A stretch of 64,000 nucleotides of DNA from Bartonella tribocorum (GCF_002778015.1 NZ_NJPP01000005.1:1-64000), one strand, 5' to 3'. Numbered from the stretch's first letter, positions 1 through 10,296 are shown. Numbers and translations: made by a program. Notes: generated by a model from the sequence alone, not told the origin.

Positions 1-173
1 CGATGGTATATTCGCTGGGTGGTGCGCTCATCTTGTCCATTATCTCTATTGTGCTGTTGATCAAAATAACAAGTATCGCCAATGCTCTCGCAAAAGGCGT
101 TACATTCGGACATTTATGGAGATTAGGTGGAACAGGTAGCACCACTTCCCGTAATAGAAATGCAAGAAAATAA
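1..173 (+). CDS. trwI: TrwI (VirB6-like) T4SS inner-membrane channel protein, C-terminal end only
   Basis: The reading frame is open from the window edge (frame of base 3) to TAA at 171-173, so only about 57 C-terminal residues are visible. They hold a strongly hydrophobic helix (ALILSIISIVLLIKI) followed by a polar Gly/Ser/Thr/Arg tail, as expected for the last membrane segment and cytoplasmic tail of a VirB6/TrwI polytopic protein. The assignment rests mainly on context: it lies directly upstream of a TrwH-like lipoprotein and TrwG-F-E-D, the usual order of the Bartonella trw locus, in which trwJ-I-H units are often repeated. Whether other copies lie upstream cannot be seen here. Confidence 0.7.
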   Translation, partial: MVYSLGGALILSIISIVLLIKITSIANALAKGVTFGHLWRLGGTGSTTSRNRNARK

Positions 174-271
174 AAGTGAAAATTAATAAATATATTTTAC
201 ATTCAAAATTGAAATAATGATAAAAAAATGCTAGAGGAACAAATTGTGGTTGCATTAAAGAGGAGTATAAA

Positions 272-415
272 ATGAAAAATATCATTTTTATAATTTTGAT
301 TACAAACATTTTGTCGGCTTGTACATTAGCACCAAAGCTAAAACAACCCAATGATAGGGACCGTGTGCCTATTAATAAAACAATCCCTGCCGAAATTCAG
401 CGAGGAGCAATATGA
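272..415 (+). CDS. trwH: TrwH (VirB7-like) T4SS lipoprotein
   Basis: This 47-residue protein starts at ATG 272 after an AGGAG ribosome-binding site. It has a short hydrophobic signal ending in a lipobox (LSAC), so lipid attachment at the Cys around residue 17 is expected. VirB7/TrwH lipoproteins sit in the outer membrane and stabilise the VirB9/VirB10 core complex of the type IV secretion channel. The stop codon overlaps the start of trwG (ATGA), indicating translational coupling. The mature part is only about 30 residues, so family assignment relies on the lipobox, the size and the position between trwI and trwG. Confidence 0.8.
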   Translation: MKNIIFIILITNILSACTLAPKLKQPNDRDRVPINKTIPAEIQRGAI

Positions 416-1113
416 AAAAAAAACAAGCAAAACCAGTGAAAGCTGAACGACTTAGCAGTTATTACGAAGAAAGCCGTGGTCTAGAACGGGATCTCATAGA
501 CGAATTTATAAGATCGCGCAAGATGGCATGGCGTGTGGCCAGTGCTATTGGTATTTTGGGCCTATTGGGTATGATATGTGGTGTTGTTGGTTTCTCTCAA
601 CCAGCACCGACACCTTTAGTGTTGCGTGTTGATAATACAACGGGCGCAGTTGATGTTGTTTCGATCATGCGTGAGCATGAAACAAGCTATGGTGAAGTTG
701 TAGATAGATATTGGCTTAACCAATATGTGCTTAATCGTGAAGCTTATGACTACGATACCATTCAACTGAATTATGACACAACAGCGCTTTTAAGTGCAGC
801 AACTGTTCAACAAGAATATTATAAAATCTATGATGGGGAAAATGCACGGGATAGAGTGCTTTCCAACAAAGCACGGATCACAGTTAAAGTGCGATCAATC
901 CAGCCCAATGGGCTTGGTCAAGCAACTGTACGTTTTACGACTCGACAACTTGATAAGAACGGTGCTGCTATTGGACCAAAACAGCACCATATTGCAACAA
1001 TTGGTTACACCTATGTCGGTACGCCCATGAAATTATCTGATCGATTGCTTAACCCCCTTGGCTTTCAAGTAACAAGTTACCGTTCTGATCCAGAAATACT
1101 GTTGAATGATTAA
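412..1113 (+). CDS. trwG: TrwG (VirB8-like) T4SS inner-membrane assembly protein
   Basis: A 233-residue bitopic protein. A basic N-terminal cytoplasmic segment (about 1-40) is followed by one transmembrane helix (about 41-63, AIGILGLLGMICGVVGF) and a periplasmic VirB8 domain. The domain has the typical pattern of a nuclear-transport-factor-like fold with YWLNQYVLNRE and a C-terminal IGYTYV strand near NPLGFQV. VirB8 proteins nucleate assembly of the T4SS inner-membrane complex and contact VirB9 and VirB10. The start overlaps the trwH stop, and trwF begins 13 bases after its own stop. In Bartonella the Trw system is known to mediate host-specific adhesion to erythrocytes. Confidence 0.93.
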   Translation: MKKKQAKPVKAERLSSYYEESRGLERDLIDEFIRSRKMAWRVASAIGILGLLGMICGVVGFSQPAPTPLVLRVDNTTGAVDVVSIMREHETSYGEVVDRYWLNQYVLNREAYDYDTIQLNYDTTALLSAATVQQEYYKIYDGENARDRVLSNKARITVKVRSIQPNGLGQATVRFTTRQLDKNGAAIGPKQHHIATIGYTYVGTPMKLSDRLLNPLGFQVTSYRSDPEILLND

Positions 1114-1126
1114 GGGATTGATTGTT

Positions 1127-1948
1127 ATGAAAAAACTTGTATTCGTTGTTCTATTGTCTTCATTTTCTTCTTTTTATACGGTACCTGTGCAGGCACTCAA
1201 AAGTCCATCAAATTCACAATATGATCACCGCATTCGCTATATAACATATAACGAAGCCGATGTAGTTCAAATTGAAACAGTTCTTGGTGTGGCAACACAT
1301 ATTATTCTTGAAGAAGGTGAACAGTATATTACTCATGCCTTTGGCGATTCAGAAGCCTATGCCTTTGCTCACAAAGGGCGACATATTTTTATTAAACCAA
1401 AAGCAGAACTTGCTAATACCAATCTTATTGTTGTAACTGACAAACGCAGTTACAAATTCCGACTACAATTTCGAAACGACCGTGCAGGATCAACATATGA
1501 ATTAGCTTTCCATTATCCCGATTCATATGATGGGAAATCAGAACAAAGGAAATCAGAACAAAACAGCCAACGACTTGCGATCGAAAATGGTTTTCACCAA
1601 AGTGTAAAAGGCTATAATCTTAGTTACACCATGAGCGGTCATCAAGATATTGCTCCGATAAATGCTTGGGACAATGGACGTATTACTTACTTCAAATTTC
1701 CTGCTAACATAGATATGCCATCGGTTTATATCGTAGATGCTGAAGGAAATGAAAGCTTAATAGCACGCACTGTTGTTGGCAGTTCTAATGATATTATCGC
1801 CGTTCATAGGGTTAATCCTAAATGGCTCATACGACTTGGTAAACGCGCTCTAGCTGTTTTTAATGAAGCCTATGATCCCCATGGTATACCAAACACAACG
1901 AGAACAGTGTCTTCGGTGGTTTATCGTATCAATAAAGGAGAAAAATAA
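1127..1948 (+). CDS. trwF: TrwF (VirB9-like) T4SS outer-membrane complex protein
   Basis: A 273-residue protein with a clear N-terminal signal peptide (MKKLVFVVLLSSF...VQA). I chose ATG 1127 over the in-frame ATG 1106 because it gives a clean signal peptide and has AAGGG upstream. The mature protein carries the VirB9/CagX N-terminal domain (DHRIRYITYNEADVVQI...), a linker rich in Ser, Glu and Lys (about 130-160), and the C-terminal VirB9 domain that binds the lipoprotein (TYFKFPANIDMPSVY). VirB9 forms the periplasmic/outer-membrane ring of the T4SS core with VirB7 and VirB10. The stop overlaps the trwE start by one base, so expression is probably coupled. Confidence 0.93.
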   Translation: MKKLVFVVLLSSFSSFYTVPVQALKSPSNSQYDHRIRYITYNEADVVQIETVLGVATHIILEEGEQYITHAFGDSEAYAFAHKGRHIFIKPKAELANTNLIVVTDKRSYKFRLQFRNDRAGSTYELAFHYPDSYDGKSEQRKSEQNSQRLAIENGFHQSVKGYNLSYTMSGHQDIAPINAWDNGRITYFKFPANIDMPSVYIVDAEGNESLIARTVVGSSNDIIAVHRVNPKWLIRLGKRALAVFNEAYDPHGIPNTTRTVSSVVYRINKGEK

Positions 1949-3096
1949 TGTTTGATAATAAGGAAGGAGACGAAAAAAATAGAAAATTGGACGATATAGA
2001 GCAAGAACATACTGAAGATGCCTATGGAAACTCCGAACTAGGTTCTGAGTACCGTCCAAGAATTCCAGGGGCCCGTGCATTGTTAATGGTAGGGCTTATT
2101 GTCATAATAGCGGTACCGATTGCTCTGACTTGGAAAGCTTTTAAAATGCGTGATACCCTAGAAGTTGAGGAAGAGAAACCGCAACAAACGGTACAGAAAA
2201 TTATACCAACCTATACCCCGAGGATTATAAAAGAGCCAGAACCTTTAGAAGAATCAAAAGAATCAACAGAAACAGAAGAATCAAGCCTAGATATTCCACC
2301 GGCCTTGGCTAGGCTTCTTCAAACAGCCGTTCCTCCACATATGCTCCAAGATTCTGAAGAATTAGCACGCAAACGTATGTTAAGTTCTAGTCTTAACAGT
2401 GGTGGGAGTGAAGGATCTACGGAGACAAACAAAAAAGCATCGAGTGATGATAAAAATAGTGGTGTATTATTCGACAATCTCCAACCTGTACGTTTAGGTC
2501 AATCGCATGCGATGCAACTTCATAACCGTGACCTCTTGATTACGCAAGGGACGCAAATAGATTGTGCATTGGAAACAAAGATCATCACATCGCAACCAGG
2601 AATGACGACATGTCATTTAACACGTGATGTTTATTCTACAAGTGGTCGTGTTGTCTTGCTCGATCGTGGTTCTAAAGTCGTTGGTTTTTATCAAAGTGGC
2701 ATGCAACAAGGGCAAACACGTGTGTTCGTGCAATGGTCGCGCATTGAAACACCTTCTGGTGTTGTTGTCAATCTTGACTCACCTGGTACAGGCCCTCTTG
2801 GTCAGGCTGGTATCGGTGGCTGGGTTGATAGGCATTTTTGGGAGCGATTTGGTAGCGCAATTATGGTAAGTATCATCGGTGATTTAGGAGAATGGGCAAA
2901 AAGTAAAGTTAATAGAAACAGTAAAGAAAACGCACAACATCAAGGGCCTCATGGTGCTGAATTGGTAGTAAACGATGTTCTTCAAAATTCGATTAATATA
3001 ACACCAACACTTTACAAAAACCAAGGCGAACGGGTGAATATTTTTGTTGCTCGTGATCTGGATTTCAGCGATGTCTACAGTCTTGTCACACGTTAA
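1948..3096 (+). CDS. trwE: TrwE (VirB10-like) T4SS core channel protein
   Basis: A 382-residue protein with a cytoplasmic acidic N terminus, one transmembrane helix (about 46-64, LLMVGLIVIIAVPIALTW) and a Glu/Pro-rich periplasmic linker (about 75-115). The C-terminal TrbI/VirB10 beta-barrel domain has the family signatures LLITQGTQIDCALETKI, DRGSKVVGFY, and the antenna region around LDSPGTGPLGQAGIGG. VirB10 spans both membranes and couples ATP energy to channel opening. An AAGGAG site precedes the ATG. Its last 26 bases overlap the start chosen for trwD. Confidence 0.95.
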   Translation: MFDNKEGDEKNRKLDDIEQEHTEDAYGNSELGSEYRPRIPGARALLMVGLIVIIAVPIALTWKAFKMRDTLEVEEEKPQQTVQKIIPTYTPRIIKEPEPLEESKESTETEESSLDIPPALARLLQTAVPPHMLQDSEELARKRMLSSSLNSGGSEGSTETNKKASSDDKNSGVLFDNLQPVRLGQSHAMQLHNRDLLITQGTQIDCALETKIITSQPGMTTCHLTRDVYSTSGRVVLLDRGSKVVGFYQSGMQQGQTRVFVQWSRIETPSGVVVNLDSPGTGPLGQAGIGGWVDRHFWERFGSAIMVSIIGDLGEWAKSKVNRNSKENAQHQGPHGAELVVNDVLQNSINITPTLYKNQGERVNIFVARDLDFSDVYSLVTR

Positions 3097-4132
3097 TCCG
3101 ATACAAAAAGATCAAGCAGTTTCTCAACTTCTGCAACCGCTTGATCATTTCTTGGAAGATCCGAAAATCACTGAATTATCAATCTGCCGCCCCTGTGAAG
3201 TATGGACAAAAAGCTTCAACGGGTGGCAAGTCCATAGCGTACCAGAGTTAACAACAGCTTTTTTGCAAACGCTCATTACAGCTATTATCGTTTATAACGG
3301 TATGGCTCCTAGAAGTATTAATTATGTGCGCTTGCCTGGTGGGCAACGTGGTACAATTATACAAACGCCAGCTGTTGTTGATGGGACTCTTTCCTTTGTA
3401 ATTCGTAAACATTCTCTTATAGTTAAGACGTTAGAAGAACTCAAAGAAGAAGGAGCATTTGATGATGTTTTTGATGTAAGTTTTAATAAGCCTTCAGCAA
3501 AAGAAGCCGATAGCTTGTTATCGAAGCATGACTTCACACGGTTGGAACCATTTGAAGTTAAACTCTTACAACACAAACGTGAGGGAAAAATTCTTGAATT
3601 TTTGAAAGAATGTGTCCTGAACAAACGCAACATTATCGTTGCAGGCAAGACAGGATCTGGTAAAACAACATTTGCCCGCTCGCTCATTGAAAAAGTCCCT
3701 GTAGAAGAGCGTATTATTACGATTGAAGATGTTCATGAGCTTTTTCTACCCAATCATCCTAATCACGTAAATATGATTTATGGTGAAAATGCGGGGCGTG
3801 TTTCAGCTGAAGAATGCCTAGATGCATGTATGCGTCAATCACCTGATCGAATTTTTCTTGCTGAATTGCGAGGTAATGAAGCATGGGAATATCTCAATTC
3901 ACTCAACACGGGTCATCCCGGGTCGATTACAACAACACATGCCAACAGTGCTTTGCAGACATTTGAACGATGTGCCACCTTGATTAAAAGATCAGAAGTT
4001 GGTCGCCAACTTGAGCTAGAAATGATAAAGATCGTTCTTTACACAACAGTTGATGTCGTATTGTTCTTTAAAAATAGGAAACTTTCTGAAGTCTTTTACG
4101 ACCCTATTTTTGCAAAATCAAAAATCACTTAA
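3071..4132 (+). CDS. trwD: TrwD (VirB11-like) T4SS traffic ATPase
   Basis: A 353-residue hexameric ATPase of the VirB11/PulE family. Visible motifs are Walker A (GKTGSGKTT, about residue 193), the Asp box (RIITIEDVHEL), Walker B region (PDRIFLAELRG) and the His box (GHPGSITTTHANS). VirB11 powers pilus biogenesis and substrate translocation at the cytoplasmic face. I place the start at ATG 3071, overlapping trwE by 26 bases. An upstream in-frame start at 3044 would add nine residues within trwE and is less likely. No trwC, trwB or trwA follows, so neither coupling protein nor relaxase lies on this side. Confidence 0.93.
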   Translation: MSTVLSHVNPIQKDQAVSQLLQPLDHFLEDPKITELSICRPCEVWTKSFNGWQVHSVPELTTAFLQTLITAIIVYNGMAPRSINYVRLPGGQRGTIIQTPAVVDGTLSFVIRKHSLIVKTLEELKEEGAFDDVFDVSFNKPSAKEADSLLSKHDFTRLEPFEVKLLQHKREGKILEFLKECVLNKRNIIVAGKTGSGKTTFARSLIEKVPVEERIITIEDVHELFLPNHPNHVNMIYGENAGRVSAEECLDACMRQSPDRIFLAELRGNEAWEYLNSLNTGHPGSITTTHANSALQTFERCATLIKRSEVGRQLELEMIKIVLYTTVDVVLFFKNRKLSEVFYDPIFAKSKIT

Positions 4133-4165
4133 AAGGCATGCTCTCTCGGTAATGGCACACAGACT

Positions 4166-4199
4166 AAAAGAGCCGTAACCAGTTGTTGCGGCTTTTTTA
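4166..4199 (+). terminator. Rho-independent terminator after trwD
   Basis: The arms AAGAGCCG and CGGCTTTT (one G-T pair) enclose a 13-base loop and run into a T tract, 34 bases past the trwD stop. This is a standard intrinsic terminator and marks the end of the trw transcript. Confidence 0.8.
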
Positions 4200-4867
4200 T
4201 TCGGCATCCCCTCCTTTTCTCTTTGCTTCTCTAATGCATTTTCTACACTCTTCATGAATAAAAAAATCAAAAAATAAACAGACAACAACTTCACAAGAAA
4301 ACAAAATCACATAGGAGGTTCGATACTTTTACCTTTAATCATTTTCTCTATTTATTTTTTAAAGTGCATATTTTATGCAAAAGAGAAAAAATGAATATTT
4401 TAACAAAAAGAAAAGAATAAATTTCGCTATCAATAAAAGCTTCGTGAAACAGGTACCGATTATCACCAATAATTATCATCATAAAGTCAAAAGCTTATTT
4501 TGAGTGATCAATAAAGATATTTATTATCCAAATAATCTTCAGATAGAGAGAAACTCGTATAAATACACTTTTTTGATTTAACATCTATAAATCACATTCT
4601 ATTTAAGAATAGAACATACAGTCACCCATCGATTTCTTCTTGGGCGAGAAAAGCTTCTTATTCTACACCAACTTGTAAACAATCAAATTTCTCTAAAAAA
4701 ATCTTTTCTAGCCATATCACGTGGGGCTCATATCGCCACCTTCAAAGACGATATCCATAAACCATATAGGCAAATCCTACCCATAGATATGACCGCCCTC
4801 TTCTCAAGATTTCAAAAAGCGAAAGTTTTGACAAGCACAAATCGATAATTCCACTTTTTAAGACGCA

Positions 4868-5530
4868 TCACATTGATTTATAAAGAATGTTCATTGTCTT
4901 GCATGTTAGATAAAAGACCTTAACATTGTCGTATTATTTCATTCCAAATCTGTTTATATTGAATTAACCAAAACAACTTGCTTGCATGTTACAAGCAAGG
5001 AGGCCTGCATAGATAAACTATATAAGAAAGCACTAGAAATGCCTCTTATGAACCATTTCAAACACTAAGGACTTGGTTCAATTGGGAGCTAACAAAGTGT
5101 GTGATGGGTGCCAATTTCCCCTTCACGAGCGTAAAGATAGTGCTGCGCTACAGAGTTTTATATTATTTCCATGAAAACTTTATCGTTACACCATTCACGG
5201 GCACCGTCGCAAAATGGGGATAACGAACATTAAGAAATGTTTGCTTTAAAAAAGCCTATCAATTGGCAACACAAATATATTTCTTTTGGAGCATTCTGTA
5301 TTACACGATGCCGCGCTTCTCTTAAAAAACGTGAGAAACACCCAGGCTTGATTTTTCACAATGATTTCTTTTTTTTTGCAACCGGTACATAGCCCTCTTA
5401 ATGTGCATTCCATATAACAATATATAAGAGCAATGCGATTAAAAGGCTGTCCACATGGATTTCGTTCTAATTTACGTGATTGGCTAGCAGACTCTACCGA
5501 TCACTACCTCAAAGGATAAAATTTCTTCAC
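4868..5530 (+). pseudogene. Decayed tyrosine integrase, N- and C-terminal parts (copy A)
   Basis: The leader (GATTTATAAAG at 4876 and a degraded hairpin) is followed by a decayed coding part resembling the other copies: MPLMN-like start near 5040, then AGxxCDG-like and HGHRR-like pieces around 5090-5220. The middle of the gene is missing. A C-terminal piece follows: the FFFATG-type segment near 5367-5395 and, around 5433-5500, a readable stretch containing PHGFRSNLRDWLADST. This corresponds to the HxxR box of P4-type integrases. Stops and frameshifts make it a pseudogene. It is the only copy here with the C-terminal catalytic box. Confidence 0.7.
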
Positions 5531-6727
5531 CCGCGCCGATCTGTATCTCTTTGCCTAGCAGGTTTCATTTTCTAAATAGTTTAATCACCACATCTCAAAT
5601 GATAGTGTTTTATCAAACAACAGAATAAATACCCAAACAATTACTGATTATACCGGTAATACTTAGGGAGCTTTCTTTCATGTTAAAAAATATCCCTTAT
5701 ACCGAATAATAAAAAAGCACCTTCACTGCTTAAACAGATTCGTTTAAGCATATGTGCAAGAAAAAATAAAATTTATAAATCTCTATATTTTTTATGGATA
5801 AAAACCTACAAAATCAAATCCTACAAATTTCATAAAAATAAAATACACTTATCTTTGATAATCGCGTTCATTCGGCTTGAATTAATTTACAGATACCGCT
5901 TATTTTACATTCACAACCCATATTTCTAAAATCTCTATGACCGTTTTCTAAACTTTTAGAAAAACCTATAAATTTGATATTTTCTCAAAAACCTTTTATG
6001 GGCTCTCTAATCAATTTAAATCGTTTGACGTTATAACAGTTTTAAACGACTTCCCCCTTTAATTATATGATTTATCACAATAATAATAGAGAGTGGTTTT
6101 ACGTTCTCCAATTTTGAGAACTATAAGTTTTATTTTTTAATGCGACGAACAATCGAATCCCTAAAGTAAACATGATCTTCAAATATATGTGATGATAGTA
6201 TCAAAAGCGCCCAATCACTAAATATCAGCAGTGTTTGTGATATTATAATAAACGTATCGTAAAATTACGAACTGTCATCACTCTTTTGTATTTCAGTTGA
6301 ATAATTTACATGCGTTATAATGTTTGTATTATTTGTTATACTCTATCGAGATTAGGTAATTTTTATAAAAAACGATCAATTGAATCATGCATTAAAATAA
6401 GAGTTTTGATACGCATTTAATGAAAATACATGGCATATTGTTTTTATATAGAATGCTGTTTTAAGTATTTATGTTACCCACAAGACACATACCTTTTTAA
6501 GGCAGGAGTAATTATGTTGACCATCTTACAGAAACCAATAAACTTTTAGAGATTAAGTCTTAAGAAGCACAAAAAACATTATTTTCCGTGTTTCACTTTA
6601 CAGTTCATGAATTAATCAATTTTCCACAATAGTATTCAATCATGAACTTTCTTAAGCTCATACCATTGCAAGGATTTTTTCTACAAGAATGACTTCATTT
6701 TTAAGGGGCACTTCGCTTTTATATAAA

Positions 6728-7170
6728 ATTTTGATTTATAATGATAATTCACTGTTTCGTATGTTGAATGAGAGTCCCGAATATCGTAAGATTCTCTCAT
6801 TTCAAATCTCTTTATTGCATCAATCAAAATCATTCGCTTGCACGTTAAAAGCGGGATGAATGTGTGGATAAAATTTGTATAAGGAAGGAGTAAAAATGGT
6901 TCTTATGAACGCTCTCGAGTGCCAAGGGCTTATCGCAACCCACGTGCTGGCAAAGTGTGTGATGGTGACGGCTTGCTTCTTCATAAGCATAAAGATGGAG
7001 GTGCGCAATGGATTTACCATTATACAATTCATGGGCACCGCCGCGAAATGAGATTGGGTGCGCTTTGAGACATGTTTCTTTAAAACAAGTCCGTGAAGTG
7101 GCAAACCAATGGCGCTCTGTTTTACGTGAAGGCCGCAACTCGATTAGAAAGATTCTAGTCACTACCTCCC
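6728..7170 (+). pseudogene. Integrase N-terminal remnant with leader (copy B)
   Basis: This is the cleanest example of the repeat. A leader begins at TTGATTTATAATG and contains the inverted repeat ATGAGAG...CTCTCAT (about 6768-6801). Then comes a start-like region near 6896. The sequence reads in pieces as NPRAGKVCDGDGLLLHKHK, GGAQWIYHYTIHGHRREM, and after a one-base shift VSLKQVREVANQWRSVLREG. These match the N-terminal DUF4102-type arm domain of P4-like integrases. It stops abruptly near 7170, about 100 bases from the sdhB stop. Confidence 0.75.
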
Positions 7171-7264
7171 CTTCATAAGAGGCTAATGTGCTTTTAAAGA
7201 TTAAGTTTTTAAAGGTACATACCATTTTTGGCTTTGACCTTTACTTTCATTAATGGATCATTCT

Positions 7265-8044
7265 TTAAAGGCGGCGTTCAACCATGAGTTTTTTAATTTC
7301 AGCAATCGCTTTGGCTGGATTTAATCCCTTTGGACAAGTCTGCGCACAATTCATAATCGTATGACAGCGATAAAGACGGAAAGGATCTTCTAAATTATCA
7401 AGACGTTCACCACACATCTCATCACGCGAATCCGCAATCCAGCGATAAGCTTGGAGCAAAACAGCAGGACCCAAATAACGATCACCATTCCACCAATAAC
7501 TTGGACATGATGTCTGACAACACGCACACAAAATACACTCATAAAGACCATCGATTTTCTGGCGGTCTGAGTGACTTTGTAACCACTCTTTTGCAGGTTC
7601 AGGAGAAACTGTTTGCAACCACGGCTCAATAACTCGATGTTGTGCATAAAAGCGTTTCAAGTCAGGAACCAAATCTTTCACAACCGGCATGGAAGGCAAA
7701 GGATAGACCTTAATGGGATGTTTTACATCATCCATACCTTTGGTACAAGCCAATGTATTCGCCCCATCAATATTCATCGCACATGAACCACAGATGCCTT
7801 CACGGCATGATCGGCGAAGTGTCAAAGTTGGGTCAATATGGTTTTTAATAAACAAAAGCCCATCAAGAATCATAGGACCACAAGCAGAACGATCCACATA
7901 ATAAGTATCTAGATGAGGATTTTCTTCATCATCAGGCGACCAACGATACACGTGAAATTCTGTTAGTTTTGTCGCACCTTCAGGTTTAGGCCAAACCTTA
8001 CCCGGTTTTAATTGAGAATTTTTGGGAAGTTTAATTTGTACCAT
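7265..8044 (-). CDS. sdhB: Succinate dehydrogenase iron-sulfur subunit
   Basis: A 259-residue iron-sulfur subunit that passes electrons from the SdhA flavin to ubiquinone in complex II (TCA cycle and respiration, inner membrane, cytoplasmic face). The plant-type 2Fe-2S motif ([15 protein letters not shown] plus a downstream Cys in NTLAC) lies around residues 75-95. The C-terminal cluster motifs are [12 protein letters not shown] and [17 protein letters not shown]. It is the last gene of sdhCDAB, 14 bases after sdhA, with normal family length. Confidence 0.97.
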   Translation of the reverse strand: MVQIKLPKNSQLKPGKVWPKPEGATKLTEFHVYRWSPDDEENPHLDTYYVDRSACGPMILDGLLFIKNHIDPTLTLRRSCREGICGSCAMNIDGANTLACTKGMDDVKHPIKVYPLPSMPVVKDLVPDLKRFYAQHRVIEPWLQTVSPEPAKEWLQSHSDRQKIDGLYECILCACCQTSCPSYWWNGDRYLGPAVLLQAYRWIADSRDEMCGERLDNLEDPFRLYRCHTIMNCAQTCPKGLNPAKAIAEIKKLMVERRL

Positions 8045-8058
8045 ATTTCATTCTCCCC

Positions 8059-9903
8059 TTAATAAACTCGTTTTTTAGGTGCAATGCGCTTTAAATCGAT
8101 CCCACCATCAGCTTCAGATGTTAATGGATCCACATGGACAGGTCGATAGGATAAAGTAACTTTACCTTCTTTTGACAAATGTGAAAGGGTATGTTTTCGC
8201 CAATTTTTATCATCACGCTCTGGATAATCTTCACGAGCGTGAGCACCACGGCTTTCTAAACGTGCTTGTGCAGAATGAACAGTCATGATTGCATTCGCCA
8301 TAAGATTTTCAAGCTCTAATGTTTCAACCAAATCAGAATTCCATATCAGAGAACGATCTGTAACTTTAAGATCAGACAATTCCCCCCAGATTTTATTCAT
8401 CCGTTGACAACCCTGTTGCAAAGAATCTTCTGTACGGAAGACAGCAGCATCTTCTTGCATCGTGCGTTGCATTTTTTCACGCAACACGGCTGTTGGTATG
8501 GCTCCTTGCGCAAAACGCAAACGATCAAAACGCGCCATAATTTGGTCAACCGCTTCTTCATTCAAAGGTGGAATTTCAGCATTTCGATCAATCACTTCAC
8601 CCGCACGAATGGCAGCAGCACGCCCAAACACCACAAGATCAATCAATGAATTTGATCCCAAGCGGTTAGCACCATGGACAGAAGCACATCCTGCTTCTCC
8701 TACCGCCATTAATCCTGGTTGAATTTGATCAGGCGAATCAGCTGTTGGGTTGAGAACTTCCCCGTAGTAGTTGGTAGGAATCCCGCCCATGTTATAATGC
8801 ACCGTTGGCAAGATGGGAATAGGTTCTTTTGTTACATCCACCCCCGCAAATATCCGTGCTGATTCTGATATTCCTGGTAAACGCTCGTGCAAGATTGCAG
8901 GATCAATATGATTGAGAACCAAATGAATATGATCCTTCTTAGGTCCAACGCCACGCCCTTCACGAATTTCCAGCGTGATACAACGTGAAACCAAATCGCG
9001 TGAAGCCAAATCCTTAAAGGAAGGTGCATAGCGCTCCATAAAGCGTTCACCTTCAGAATTGATTAAATAGCCCCCCTCACCCCGAGCGCCCTCTGTAATG
9101 AGACAACCAGAGCCATAAATTCCTGTCGGATGGAATTGCACAAATTCCATATCCTGAAGTGGCAATCCAGCCCGTGCGATCATTCCACCCCCATCACCCG
9201 TACAAGTATGGGCCGATGTCGCAGAAAAATAAGCACGTCCATAACCACCGGTTGCAAGAACCACCATTTTGGCAGAAAAACGGTGTATGGTACCATCATC
9301 GAGATTCCATGCCACAACCCCCGTACACACCCCATCTGTCATGATAAGATCGAGAGCAAAATATTCAATAAAAAATTGCGCGTTATGCTTTAAGCTTTGT
9401 CCATAAAGCGTATGCAAAATAGCATGGCCTGTACGATCAGCGGCTGCACAAGTCCGTTGAACAGGGGGGCCTTCACCAAATTGTGTCGTATGTCCACCAA
9501 AAGGACGTTGATAAATTTTTCCTTCTTGTGTCCGTGAAAAAGGAACGCCATAATGTTCTAATTCATACACAGCAGCAGGTGCATTACGCACCAAATATTC
9601 CATTGCATCGGTATCCCCCAACCAATCAGAACCTTTCACGGTATCATATAAATGCCATTGCCAATTGTCGGGTCCCATATTTGAAAGCGATGCGGCAATT
9701 CCCCCTTGTGCTGCGACCGTGTGTGAGCGCGTTGGAAATACTTTTGTGATACAAGCTGTCTTTAATCCCTGTTCTGCCATACCCAATGTTGCACGTAATC
9801 CTGCTCCACCTGCCCCAACAACAACGACATCAAATTTATGATCTACAGTGCGATAAGGAGTATTACCTGCTTTAGTGCTCAAAGATGATCTTGTACCCGC
9901 CAT
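8059..9903 (-). CDS. sdhA: Succinate dehydrogenase flavoprotein subunit
   Basis: A 614-residue flavoprotein that oxidises succinate to fumarate. The N-terminal FAD-binding fold ([12 protein letters not shown], about 28-39) and the covalent FAD-His segment ([17 protein letters not shown]) are present. So are substrate-site motifs ([22 protein letters not shown]) and the C-terminal capping and helical domains ([15 protein letters not shown]). Start ATG 9903 follows the sdhD stop by six bases. The gene looks intact and of normal length. Confidence 0.97.
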   Translation of the reverse strand: MAGTRSSLSTKAGNTPYRTVDHKFDVVVVGAGGAGLRATLGMAEQGLKTACITKVFPTRSHTVAAQGGIAASLSNMGPDNWQWHLYDTVKGSDWLGDTDAMEYLVRNAPAAVYELEHYGVPFSRTQEGKIYQRPFGGHTTQFGEGPPVQRTCAAADRTGHAILHTLYGQSLKHNAQFFIEYFALDLIMTDGVCTGVVAWNLDDGTIHRFSAKMVVLATGGYGRAYFSATSAHTCTGDGGGMIARAGLPLQDMEFVQFHPTGIYGSGCLITEGARGEGGYLINSEGERFMERYAPSFKDLASRDLVSRCITLEIREGRGVGPKKDHIHLVLNHIDPAILHERLPGISESARIFAGVDVTKEPIPILPTVHYNMGGIPTNYYGEVLNPTADSPDQIQPGLMAVGEAGCASVHGANRLGSNSLIDLVVFGRAAAIRAGEVIDRNAEIPPLNEEAVDQIMARFDRLRFAQGAIPTAVLREKMQRTMQEDAAVFRTEDSLQQGCQRMNKIWGELSDLKVTDRSLIWNSDLVETLELENLMANAIMTVHSAQARLESRGAHAREDYPERDDKNWRKHTLSHLSKEGKVTLSYRPVHVDPLTSEADGGIDLKRIAPKKRVY

Positions 9904-9909
9904 ATTTGT

Positions 9910-10296
9910 TTACCCCCCTAATGCAATTTTCAAAAGAGAAAAAATAATGACACCGCCTATGAAAAAACAAAATAAAATATTTAATACCAAAAAGAATAAC
10001 CGGAAACCTTCACGTGGAATATAATCTTCAATCACTACCTGCATACCAAGTTTCATATGATAAAGGACTGAAAGAGTCATCAACCCCATCAAAATAGCAA
10101 CAATAGGATGTGCGAGTCTTGCACGCACAATACTATAGTCCTTTCCCACAAGTGAAAGAATAAGCACAATAAAAAATATCAAAAGCGGTAGATTGATAAA
10201 CCCTGTCAAACGCTCTCGCCAAAAATGTTCTGTTCCTTCATGAGCACTCCCACGCCCCCGTACTTTACCAAGTTCCGTTCGAAAATCTTTTTCCAT
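9910..10296 (-). CDS. sdhD: Succinate dehydrogenase membrane anchor subunit SdhD
   Basis: A 128-residue hydrophobic subunit with three predicted membrane helices (about 31-50, 61-80, 98-122). It carries VRGRGSAHEGTEHFW near the N terminus, characteristic of alphaproteobacterial SdhD. With SdhC it holds heme b and the quinone site and anchors SdhAB to the membrane. An in-frame GTG at 10308 would add four residues; I prefer the ATG at 10296. It lies between sdhC and sdhA with only short gaps. Confidence 0.93.
   Translation of the reverse strand: MEKDFRTELGKVRGRGSAHEGTEHFWRERLTGFINLPLLIFFIVLILSLVGKDYSIVRARLAHPIVAILMGLMTLSVLYHMKLGMQVVIEDYIPREGFRLFFLVLNILFCFFIGGVIIFSLLKIALGG

Larger units (their letters stand above)
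4200..7264. other. Gene-free 3 kb stretch between trw and sdh
   Basis: No intact reading frame is supportable in this AT-rich stretch. The only recognisable content is two decayed integrase copies (about 4868-5530 and 6728-7170, listed separately) and a short motif near 5581-5615 that recurs elsewhere in the window. The segment 5620-6720 shows many short A/T runs and no recognisable protein similarity on either strand. Confidence 0.7.

Noticed and set aside
6820-7225. Two overlapping minus-strand open frames of 94 and 126 codons
   Set aside because: They are antisense to integrase copy B, whose plus-strand translation matches the integrase arm domain. No family resemblance was seen in the antisense frames.
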